NCBI RefSeq assembly: GCF_009901565.1
Contig: NZ_WXEW01000006.1
Span: forward strand, 248,001-312,000
Origin: Herbidospora solisilvae
GTDB taxonomy: Bacteria; Actinomycetota; Actinomycetes; Streptosporangiales; Streptosporangiaceae
Reading direction: 5' to 3'
DNA length: 64,000 nt
Of this stretch, positions 49,863-57,100 are shown piece after piece. A program made the position numbers and the translations under genes. Position 1 is the stretch's first letter. Each line of letters opens with the position of its first letter. The notes under the pieces were generated by a model. It was not told where the DNA came from, ran no database searches, and worked only from the letters and a program-made list of their open reading frames with translations.

Positions 49863-50372
49863 CTACAGGCCCCCTTCGTAAGGCATGACCCAGAAGAACT
49901 CGCCTTCCGCGTCATATTGGAAGATCAGCGCGGCCCCGCCCGCGCGGAAGACGTCGGCGCCGGTCTGGCGCACCTGGATGACCGAGGTCGAGCCGTCGAC
50001 GGCGCGGATCTCGGCCTGACCGAAGTCGGTGGAGACCGACTGGGTCCTGATGACGCAGATCCGCCCGACGAAGTCGTGCCGTGAGGGCACCTTCTCGGGC
50101 GCGGGCGTGAGGCGGCGTACCAGGAACGCGGCCCCGAGGCCCAGAACGAGCGCGGCGGCCAGGACCACCCAGCCGAGCGCGGGCAACACCACGGATCCGG
50201 CCAGCGCGGCGAACCAGCCGGCGGCCACGAACCCCGAGACCTCGCCCGCGGGCAGACCGTCGAGGTCGACCACGCCGAAGGCCACGAGCAGCCAGAACCC
50301 GATGACGACGATCAGCGCGAAGCTGAACAGGACAGCCGGGAAACCTAATGCGGCGTCCAGGAAATCGCGCAA
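49863..50372 (-). CDS. NfeD/YuaF-like membrane protein with OB-fold domain
   Basis: A 169-residue protein. Two hydrophobic segments (AVLFSFALIVVIGFWLLVAF and the Ala/Leu/Val-rich stretch around residues 50-85) anchor it. The C-terminal 75 residues are OB-fold-like (GRICVIRTQSVSTDFGQAEI; IQVRQTGADVFRAGGAAL). Such proteins accompany flotillins (YuaF-FloT; YqfA-NfeD pairs) and are thought to connect the microdomain to the cytoplasm or extracellular side. It is the first gene of the four-gene operon ending at 43008. Confidence 0.82.
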   Translation of the reverse strand: MRDFLDAALGFPAVLFSFALIVVIGFWLLVAFGVVDLDGLPAGEVSGFVAAGWFAALAGSVVLPALGWVVLAAALVLGLGAAFLVRRLTPAPEKVPSRHDFVGRICVIRTQSVSTDFGQAEIRAVDGSTSVIQVRQTGADVFRAGGAALIFQYDAEGEFFWVMPYEGGL

Positions 50373-50456
50373 CTTCTATCCCCTTTACGGCATTTGTGCC
50401 GCCCCCTCTTGCAAACGTGGAATCTATCAGCGGGGTTCCGCAGGGAATAGGGTCAT

Positions 50457-51071
50457 TTATGCCGTACGCCCCTGCCGCGCGACGGCCCAAATCCCCAACG
50501 CCGCCAGCGCGGCGATCTCCGTGAACACCAGCCCGCGCTCGACCGCTCCGAGCCCGACCGGCATGGCCCGCCACCAGGGGATCCCGTCGCGCGCGGCGGT
50601 GTAGCCGACCATGGCGATCCCGGCGATCCACACCACGGCCCCGAACCCGAGCGCCGCCGCCACCCTCGCCATCGGGTCGCGCCACGGCCGGGCCAGCAGC
50701 AGCACGGCCACCGGCAGGCAGACGAACGCCACCACACTGCCGACGCGGTGGACCGACCCGGAGAACGACGGCCCGACGGACCAGTCGTGCTTGGGGAAGG
50801 TCGCCACGATCAGCAGCCCGAGGCTCCACCCGGCCAGGGCCACGAGCCCCAGCGGCCGGGCCCGGCGCTGCGCGACCAGGGTCGCCCCGATGCCCAGCGA
50901 CCCGAGCGCGATCAGGGCGACCGAGACGCCGAACAACCAGGCGTGCTCGCCGAGCTGGTGTTCGCTGATCGTCCGGCGGGCCAGGTCGATGCCCGAGGAG
51001 AACTCAAGGGTCAGGATGGCGGCCGCGGCCACGGTGATGGCACCGAGACCGGCCTGGGCGGGAACGCGCAT
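50457..51071 (-). CDS. DUF998 family membrane protein
   Basis: A 204-residue protein with six likely membrane helices, for example WLFGVSVALIALGSLGIG, VALAGWSLGLLIVATF and VVAFVCLPVAVLLLA. The short VATFPKHDWS and SVHRVGSVVAF motifs between helices 3 and 4 match DUF998. Function unknown. The ATG at 51071 directly precedes the first helix; upstream in-frame codons are non-native in composition. It is divergent from a small unknown gene with an 18-bp gap. Confidence 0.85.
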   Translation of the reverse strand: MRVPAQAGLGAITVAAAAILTLEFSSGIDLARRTISEHQLGEHAWLFGVSVALIALGSLGIGATLVAQRRARPLGLVALAGWSLGLLIVATFPKHDWSVGPSFSGSVHRVGSVVAFVCLPVAVLLLARPWRDPMARVAAALGFGAVVWIAGIAMVGYTAARDGIPWWRAMPVGLGAVERGLVFTEIAALAALGIWAVARQGRTA

Positions 51072-51089
51072 GCTCTCTAAAATGCCACC

Positions 51090-51533
51090 ATGCTCGTGGT
51101 GCAGCGGGTGCTGACTCGCTGGGACAAGGCCGGTCGCGGTGCGGCCGCGGCCACGCTGCGGGGGTCGCTGCCGGATCGGGTGCCGCTGCCGGCCTGCACG
51201 GGAGACGCCGTCTTCCACGACGTGACGCTCTCACCACGCGCCGAGACGCTCCGGGAGCTGACCCTGCCCGCGACGGTGGCCGGCCTGCGCATCCATCCCG
51301 GCGGCCGGGTGTCCCGGGCCCCCGTGCCCGCCTCCCATCCCCGCGACCGGCGGCCGGTCGACCTGTTCACCCTGGCCCCCGGCCAGCGGGCGCGCTACCG
51401 GGCCAACTTCCGCTTCAGCGGTTACAGCCTGGAGTGGTACTACGAACAGTGGACGGTCACGCTCGCCCACGACGTCGGCCTGGAGGGCGGATTCGACCAC
51501 GAGGTCGACGACCGGGTCAGGCTCTATCCCTGA
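51090..51533 (+). CDS. Hypothetical protein, 147 residues
   Basis: No family recognised. It is a soluble, Arg-rich protein. The C-terminal half (GQRARYRANFRFSGYSLEWY, then QWTVTLAHDVGLEG) has beta-strand character and is well conserved in type, so the frame is likely real. The start is placed at the ATG at 51090 next to the divergent DUF998 gene, without an obvious ribosome-binding site, so leaderless translation is possible. The 3' end overlaps the convergent peroxiredoxin by 17 bp. Confidence 0.6.
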   Translation: MLVVQRVLTRWDKAGRGAAAATLRGSLPDRVPLPACTGDAVFHDVTLSPRAETLRELTLPATVAGLRIHPGGRVSRAPVPASHPRDRRPVDLFTLAPGQRARYRANFRFSGYSLEWYYEQWTVTLAHDVGLEGGFDHEVDDRVRLYP

Positions 51534-51975
51534 GGGTCTTCAGGGCGCGGTCGGCGTGGTCGGTCATCACGACCTCGTTGTGGATCACGTCGACGACCCG
51601 GAAGTCGGTGTCGATGACGAAGGTGACCCGCCGGGTGACGAACGGCCCGACGGCGACCGAACGGCGTACCCCCATCTGCTTGGCGACCAGACCCTCCTCG
51701 TCGGACAGCAGGGGGAAGTCGAGCCGGTTGCCCTCGGCGAACATCTTCTGCCGTTTCACCTTGTCCTTGCTGATCCCGACGCGGACCGCTCCAACGGATG
51801 TGAATTCGGCGGCCAGGTCACGGAAGTGACAGGTCTCGGTGGTGCACCCGGACGTCATCGCCGCCGGATAGAAGAAGAGCACCACAGGCCCTTCCTTGAG
51901 GAACTCGCTCAGGCGACGGGTCTCCCCGTTCTCGTCCGGAAGCGCGAAGTCCGCGACGAGTTCACCGATTTTCAT
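51517..51975 (-). CDS. bcp: Peroxiredoxin, BCP/PrxQ type
   Basis: A 152-residue thiol peroxidase that reduces H2O2 and organic hydroperoxides. The peroxidatic Cys lies in FFYPAAMTSGCTTETCHF, with the resolving Cys five residues later as in PrxQ. Other features are the VADFALPDENG lead, VGISKDKVKRQKMFAEG and the TFVIDTDFRVVDV end strand. The start overlaps the preceding gene stop by ATGA, so the two are coupled. Confidence 0.93.
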   Translation of the reverse strand: MKIGELVADFALPDENGETRRLSEFLKEGPVVLFFYPAAMTSGCTTETCHFRDLAAEFTSVGAVRVGISKDKVKRQKMFAEGNRLDFPLLSDEEGLVAKQMGVRRSVAVGPFVTRRVTFVIDTDFRVVDVIHNEVVMTDHADRALKTLRDRA

Positions 51976-52589
51976 GCGTCACTTTCTACCAGTGCGGGGT
52001 GTCGGGAATCATCTGCCCGCACCACCACATCCGCCCAATCCTGCGGCCGGACCTCCTCGGCGTATCGGTCGAAGGCGGGCAACGTCCATTTCTCCTCGGT
52101 ACGCCGTTCCAGCGCCTTCTTCGACAGGTTCAGATGGATCGAGAAGTCGATCGGCAACCCCTGCCCGAGGAGCAGCGGCCCGTCGAGGACGACGACGGCG
52201 TTCTCCGGGAGCACCTGGTAGGGCGCGCGGGTGGCCCGGTCTCTGACCGGGTCCCACAACGAGGGGATGACCCGGCCGGTGCCGCCGGGTTCGAGCGGCT
52301 GGAGGACCTCCCGCGTCAGGCCCTTCACGTCGAGCCAGCCGTCGTAGTAGGAGTCGGGGTCCTGCCGGCCGAACTCGTAGCGGAGCGAGGCGGCTCTGAG
52401 GAAGTCGCGGGCCGACACCCTGAGGACGTGGCGGCGGACCCGCAGCCGCTCGGCGATCTTGTCGGCCAGTTCCCACGGCCGGGCCGCGTCGGCGCCGTCG
52501 ACGGCCACCCGCACCCAGCCGGGCCGTTCCGAGATCGTCTCGGCCAGTTCCGTGACGAGTCCCTCGACGGAGACCGGACGTACACCCAC
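51972..52589 (-). CDS. Uridine kinase-like P-loop fold protein with degenerate Walker A
   Basis: A 205-residue protein from GTG 52589. It resembles the nucleoside/uridine kinase fold: VRVAVDGADAARPWELADKI at the P-loop position, DFLRAASLRYEFGRQDPDSY, VVVLDGPLLL and an HLNLSKKALERRTEEKW segment near the lid. The Walker A position reads GADAARP and lacks the GK[ST] that binds ATP phosphate, so catalysis is doubtful. Actinomycetes carry several such proteins annotated only as uridine kinase. It is divergent from the LuxR regulator at 52668 and overlaps the peroxiredoxin by four bases. Confidence 0.75.
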   Translation of the reverse strand: MGVRPVSVEGLVTELAETISERPGWVRVAVDGADAARPWELADKIAERLRVRRHVLRVSARDFLRAASLRYEFGRQDPDSYYDGWLDVKGLTREVLQPLEPGGTGRVIPSLWDPVRDRATRAPYQVLPENAVVVLDGPLLLGQGLPIDFSIHLNLSKKALERRTEEKWTLPAFDRYAEEVRPQDWADVVVRADDSRHPALVESDA

Positions 52590-52614
52590 CAGACCATCAT
52601 GCCCTGCTGACAAG

Positions 52615-52654
52615 ATGGGGGCAGTGCCCCCATGTACGGGGGGCAGCGCCCCCC
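52615..52654. promoter_or_regulatory. Two near-identical palindromes spaced 22 bp apart
   Basis: GGGGGCAGTGCCCCC (52617-52631, extended to ATGGGGGCA.TGCCCCCAT) and GGGGGCAGCGCCCCC (52639-52653) sit head to tail between divergent starts at 52589 and 52668, exactly two helical turns apart. They are strong candidates for an operator pair or RNA hairpins in the LuxR-gene leader. The binding protein is unknown. Confidence 0.6.
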
Positions 52655-52667
52655 AATACTGCTGAAC

Positions 52668-54944
52668 GTGAGCGATTCGGCCGACCTTCCGCAGTTCCCC
52701 GGTGTCCTGGACACCGTGCGCGCCTGGCTCTCCTCCGCCGATCCCCGGCCGCTGGTGCTGACGGGGCCGCCCGGCAGCGGCACCGCGGCGTTGCTGGCCC
52801 GGCTCCGCGAGCACCTCGCCGGAGAGCCGTCCGTCGTCGTCTGCGACGACCTCTGCGACGATCCCGCCCGGTTGCCCGCGCGGCCGGGCCTCCGGGTGAT
52901 CACCCGGGCCCGCCGCCGGCACGACGGGCCGCTCTCGCTTCCGGTGCGGCCCCTGCGCGGCCACGGCCCCGACAGCGAGGTCGTCCGGCACTTCCTGCGG
53001 TGCCTGCGCCGCCGCGACCCGACCGCCGTCGTCGCGGCCGAGGACCTGTCCCAGGTGAGCCAGGTCTGCGCGGCCTCGTTCGGGCTCTCCGCCGACGTCG
53101 ACCTGCTGGCCGGGCTGGTCGCCCGCTACGGCCTGGCGGCCGTGCGCGACGCGGTCGCCGAGGACCACCAGCGCACCCGGCTGGCCGGGCTGCTCGGCGA
53201 CGCCCACGGCCACCACGACCTGAGCGGCGACGAGATGGTGGTGCTGGCCTCGATCCTGGCCCTGCCGGGCGGAGCGAGCGAGAACGTGCTGCGCCACTCC
53301 TTGCCTCGGTGCGACATCGGCGGGCTGACCGCCTCGCTCGTCGAGCGTGGCCTGGTGGTGCGCGCCGAACCCCGGCGCTGGCACCTGCGAGTGAGCGGCT
53401 TCCCGGCGGCGAGCTGGTGCGCCGCGCGACCGGAGGTGTCGCTCGACGCGATCCGCCAGGCGCAGGCCGACTACCTGTCCGGCCAGGTCGCACGGCTGGC
53501 CGCCGGCGTCTTCACCGACAACCAGCGGGCCGTGTTCGCCGAGTTCGACCACGAACGTCGCAATCTCAACGCCACCCTCGCCGAACTCGTCGGCGGCGGC
53601 CGGTACGCCCAGGCCGTCGCCCTCATGCGGGACGCCCTGCCGTTGCTGGCCCGCACCTCCGGCGTCGCCGGGCTGCTGCCGCACCTGCTGCCGGTCATCC
53701 GCAGGTACACACCCGCGACCCCGGCCGAACGGCACACGTTGTCGCGGCTGGCCGTCCGGGTGTTCGCGGCCGGAGGGGAGCAGGAGGCCGCCGCCGTCTG
53801 CTTCGACGCGCTGCCGCAGACCGATCCGGACGTGCCGCTGCTGGCGGCCCTCGTGCAGGCCGGGCCCGACCCGGAGGCGCTGGCCGCCTGCGTGCGGACC
53901 GCCCGCGACCAGGGTGACGCGGTCCGGCTGGGCGAGTCGGTCGGCGAGTACGTCGCCTGCCTGGTCCGGCTGCGCCGGTTCGACCACGCCGACGCCGAGT
54001 GCCGTACCGCCCTGTTCGAGGCGATGTGCGGCGGGGACGACCACGCCGCGGGGTCGTTGCTGCTCTGGCGCGCGGCCGCCGCCACCGCCCTGGCCACCGG
54101 CGACGGCCGCCTGTACGTCGAGCGTGCCCTCGCCAAGCTGCTGCCCCTCGGCCCGGCGGCGGCCATGTCGGCGATCAGCGCCGTGCTCGACGGACGCCAC
54201 CAGCGCGACCTCCAGCAGAGCGCCGTCGACCTGGCGATGGTCGCCGGGTCGCTCGGCCGGGCCTGCGCGGCCGAGTCGGAGCGTCCGGTGGAGGCCGCTT
54301 CCCTGCTCGCCGGGCGGATCGGCGTCCGGCCGGTGCGCCGCTGGGTGACGGCGGGAGAGGGGGTCGACCTCGCCGACCTGCTGTGCGAGATCCTCCAGCG
54401 CCGGTTCGGCGACGACCCAGCCGCCCCTCGGCCCGTGCTCCAGGGCGGCGTCGACCCGCGGGTGTTGCGGGAACGGTCGCGGCTGACCGCCCGCGAGTCG
54501 GAGGTCGCCGGGCTGGTCGCGACCGGCCTGACGAACAAGCAGATCGCCCGCCGGTTGCGCATCTCCGAGTGGACGGTGGTCAACCACCTGCGCCAGGTGA
54601 TGCGCAAGCTCGACTGCGCCTCCCGGGTCCAGGTCGCGCGCTGGGTGCACGACCTGGAGGCCGGGTCAGCCCGTCTCGAACCGGCCGACGGCGACGGTGT
54701 GCAGCAGGGCCGGGTCGACCAGCGAGGCGAAGTCGGCGGTGACGCGGCCGGCGTCCAGCGCGCCCATCAGCCCGAGGTGCCGGTCGACGTACGCCGGGGG
54801 GTCGATTCCGCAGGAGAGGAGTTCCGCGTACTGCTGCGTCACGGCCAGGGTCGACTCGTACAGTTCGGGCGCGGCGGCGAGCATGCGGTCCCTGACCCGC
54901 GTGACCAGCCCCCCGTCGACGTCACCTTCGCGGAACCGCGTTAA
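52668..54944 (+). CDS. Large LuxR-family transcriptional regulator (STAND-like ATPase plus C-terminal HTH)
   Basis: About 758 residues from GTG 52668. The N-terminus resembles an NTPase (LVLTGPPGSGTAALLARLRE), but the P-loop Lys is replaced (GSGTA). A helical TPR-like middle follows. The LuxR HTH is at about residues 602-660 (SRLTARESEVAGLVATGLTN and ISEWTVVNHLRQVMRKL). After the HTH the frame stays open for about 90 codons, antisense to the 3' end of the M16 gene, with sequence that looks like a reverse-strand shadow; normal members end just after the HTH. The tail is therefore either real and unusual or due to a lost stop. Position at the edge of the peptide cluster suggests a cluster-specific regulator. 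Confidence 0.82.
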   Translation: MSDSADLPQFPGVLDTVRAWLSSADPRPLVLTGPPGSGTAALLARLREHLAGEPSVVVCDDLCDDPARLPARPGLRVITRARRRHDGPLSLPVRPLRGHGPDSEVVRHFLRCLRRRDPTAVVAAEDLSQVSQVCAASFGLSADVDLLAGLVARYGLAAVRDAVAEDHQRTRLAGLLGDAHGHHDLSGDEMVVLASILALPGGASENVLRHSLPRCDIGGLTASLVERGLVVRAEPRRWHLRVSGFPAASWCAARPEVSLDAIRQAQADYLSGQVARLAAGVFTDNQRAVFAEFDHERRNLNATLAELVGGGRYAQAVALMRDALPLLARTSGVAGLLPHLLPVIRRYTPATPAERHTLSRLAVRVFAAGGEQEAAAVCFDALPQTDPDVPLLAALVQAGPDPEALAACVRTARDQGDAVRLGESVGEYVACLVRLRRFDHADAECRTALFEAMCGGDDHAAGSLLLWRAAAATALATGDGRLYVERALAKLLPLGPAAAMSAISAVLDGRHQRDLQQSAVDLAMVAGSLGRACAAESERPVEAASLLAGRIGVRPVRRWVTAGEGVDLADLLCEILQRRFGDDPAAPRPVLQGGVDPRVLRERSRLTARESEVAGLVATGLTNKQIARRLRISEWTVVNHLRQVMRKLDCASRVQVARWVHDLEAGSARLEPADGDGVQQGRVDQRGEVGGDAAGVQRAHQPEVPVDVRRGVDSAGEEFRVLLRHGQGRLVQFGRGGEHAVPDPRDQPPVDVTFAEPR

Positions 54945-55931
54945 CACCCGGGTGATCGCCTCGGCCGCGGCCGGGGCGCGGGCGGCGTCCACGAAGCCGC
55001 TGACGACGAACACCCCGCCGGAGAAGAACGGCATGAAACGGGCCTCGATGCCGTAGCTGGCCCCCATCCGGCCGCGCAGTTCGCGGTTGAGCAGCGAGTC
55101 GGGGCCGCCGCCGAGCAGCTCGCCCGCGACCCGGGCCGACGGCCAGCGCGGGTCGAGCCGGTCGACCGCGAAGCAGCCGAGCACCAGCCGGGTCTGGGGG
55201 CCGCCCCGGCCCGGCCGGTGCGCCCGTCCGGGCCGGTCCGCCGGGAGCGGCGGAACGTCGGCGAGGGGCAGGTCGTCTCCGGCGGGCACGCCGTCGAACG
55301 CCTTCGCGGCGGCGTCGGCCGCGCCGGTCCCGGCCAGGTCCCCGGCCACGATCAGGGTCATCCGGGCGGCGCCGGGCACGACGGCCGTGACGTCGTCCAG
55401 GGTCAGCGCCCGCCAGGCCTTCTCCGTGCCGCCGAGCGGGCGGCCGTACCGGGAGCCGGGGGCGAGCACCGACTCGTGGATGAGCTTGTTGCCGAGCGCG
55501 ATCGGGTCGTCGGACTCCATGGCCCGTTCGGCGACGACCTGGCGGCGCAGCGCCTCGAACGAGCGGGTCGTCGGCGTGAAGGGGTGGACCGTCGCGGCCA
55601 TCGCCTCGAACAGCCGGGGCAGTTCGGCGGCCGGGCAGTCGCCCATGACAATCGGGCCCCGGTGCCCGCACCGCGTGGTGACCATCCCGCCCGCCAGGGC
55701 GAGGGCGCCGACGGTCCCGTCGCGGTGGTGCGGCGCGTCGGCGTTGAGCAGCGCGGCGTACGCCGCCACCACCCCCTCGGTCTCCGGGCGTTCGACCGCC
55801 GTGGTCGGCAGCCCGATCGACAGGGCGGCGGTGGCGACGTGCCGTCCGGGCATGTCGGCGAGCAGCACCCGCAGGCCGTTGTCCAGCGTGAACGTCTCCG
55901 GCTGCGGGAAGCGCCAGGTCACAGGATCCAT
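54666..55931 (-). CDS. M16-family peptidase, non-catalytic subunit
   Basis: A 421-residue M16 (pitrilysin/processing-peptidase-like) protein with two M16 domains. The zinc motif HxxEH is absent (the corresponding region reads TEGVVAAYAALL). The second domain carries the substrate-binding arrangement SLLNRELRGRMGASYGIEAR with the Arg/Tyr pair typical of the partner subunit. It would form a heterodimer with the catalytic M16 protein encoded immediately upstream; its start lies 13 bp inside that gene. In class V lanthipeptide and related RiPP clusters, M16 pairs remove leader peptides. Last gene of the minus-strand biosynthetic operon. Confidence 0.88.
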   Translation of the reverse strand: MDPVTWRFPQPETFTLDNGLRVLLADMPGRHVATAALSIGLPTTAVERPETEGVVAAYAALLNADAPHHRDGTVGALALAGGMVTTRCGHRGPIVMGDCPAAELPRLFEAMAATVHPFTPTTRSFEALRRQVVAERAMESDDPIALGNKLIHESVLAPGSRYGRPLGGTEKAWRALTLDDVTAVVPGAARMTLIVAGDLAGTGAADAAAKAFDGVPAGDDLPLADVPPLPADRPGRAHRPGRGGPQTRLVLGCFAVDRLDPRWPSARVAGELLGGGPDSLLNRELRGRMGASYGIEARFMPFFSGGVFVVSGFVDAARAPAAAEAITRVLTRFREGDVDGGLVTRVRDRMLAAAPELYESTLAVTQQYAELLSCGIDPPAYVDRHLGLMGALDAGRVTADFASLVDPALLHTVAVGRFETG

Positions 55932-57100
55932 GAGGGTTCTCCGGCGGCGTGGAAGGCGACGACCGACGGCCGCGCCATCGGCCCGGCGGCCAGCGCGGCC
56001 ACCTCGGCGTTGGTGACCCGGCGGACGGCGTCGAGGCGCGCGGTGACCCCGGCGGCGTCGCCCGACCAGGCGTGTTCCCGGCACAACTCCTCGGCGAGCG
56101 TGCGGGCGGCCCCGAGGACGCCCAGCTGTTCCCTGATCCGCAGGGCCTTGGCGGCGGCCAGCACGTCGGGCGGCAGCCCGTCCCGGGCCACCGCGGCCAG
56201 GCGGGCGGCGACGTCCCGTTCGAGCCCGGCCAGGTCGGCCGAGGCCGGGGCCGACAGCTTGACCAGGCCGATCGCGGGCCCGAGCGCGCACCGGGCGTGC
56301 TGGCCGAGCGCGCCGAGCAGGCCGGGCCGCGACCCGAGCACCGACCACGGGGCACTGGCCAGGGCCGCCATCACCACCTCGGCCGCGGCCGAACCCGGCG
56401 GCAGGGCGAAGGTCAGCCGCACCATGGACGTCGGCTGGCCCTCCTCGACGTCCTCCCGCGCCCCCAGCGGCTCCCCGGTGACCGGCGGCGGGGCCGGCCG
56501 CCCCGAAGGCAACCCGGCCAGGTGGTTCCCGGCGATCTCCACGGCCGCGTCGGGGTCGGCCGCGCCGACGACCGACACGACCAGCCGGTCGGCGCCGTAG
56601 TGGGCCTCGACGAACGCGGCCACGTCGTCGGGCGTCACGGCGGCGACCTCGGCGGGGTCGCCGACCGGCGGGCGGCCCGCCGGGTGGTCGCGCCCGAAGA
56701 GCAACCGCAACCCGCGCCGCAGCCCCGACCCGAACCGGCCGGGTTCGTCGCGTTCGCGGATCTCCTCCAGCACGATCCGGCGGTGCCCGTCCAGCACGTC
56801 CTCGCGCACGCCGCGCCGCCCGCGCCGCACCCGGTCGCCGGCCTCGGCCAGCAGCGCCGGGAGGGCCGCCGGCGGGCCGGTCGCCACATAGTTGGTGCAC
56901 TCGTAGCCGGTCGTGGCGTGCGCCGAGCCGCCCTCGGACATGACGTGCTCGACCACGTGGGCCAGGCCCGACCTGCCGGCGGGGTCGTGCAGGGAGCCCG
57001 CGCCGTGCCAGGCGTTGACCGCGACGAAGCCGAGCCCCGGGTCGGGCCGCACGACCAGGGTGGCGCCGCCCGGCAGCCGGCGGGTGAGCAGCCCGTCCAT
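55919..57100 (-). CDS. M16-family zinc peptidase, catalytic subunit
   Basis: A 393-residue M16 peptidase. The zinc-binding motif HVVEH (residues 48-52) and the downstream Glu cluster IVLEEIRERDEP (about 109-120) complete the active site. The protein contains two M16-type halves, the second with weaker features. ATG 57100 overlaps the ABC transporter stop by one base (TGATG). With the following non-catalytic subunit it forms the likely leader-peptide protease for the six precursors at 62.1-63.1 kb. A cytosolic location is expected, since no signal peptide is present. Confidence 0.9.
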   Translation of the reverse strand: MDGLLTRRLPGGATLVVRPDPGLGFVAVNAWHGAGSLHDPAGRSGLAHVVEHVMSEGGSAHATTGYECTNYVATGPPAALPALLAEAGDRVRRGRRGVREDVLDGHRRIVLEEIRERDEPGRFGSGLRRGLRLLFGRDHPAGRPPVGDPAEVAAVTPDDVAAFVEAHYGADRLVVSVVGAADPDAAVEIAGNHLAGLPSGRPAPPPVTGEPLGAREDVEEGQPTSMVRLTFALPPGSAAAEVVMAALASAPWSVLGSRPGLLGALGQHARCALGPAIGLVKLSAPASADLAGLERDVAARLAAVARDGLPPDVLAAAKALRIREQLGVLGAARTLAEELCREHAWSGDAAGVTARLDAVRRVTNAEVAALAAGPMARPSVVAFHAAGEPSWIL

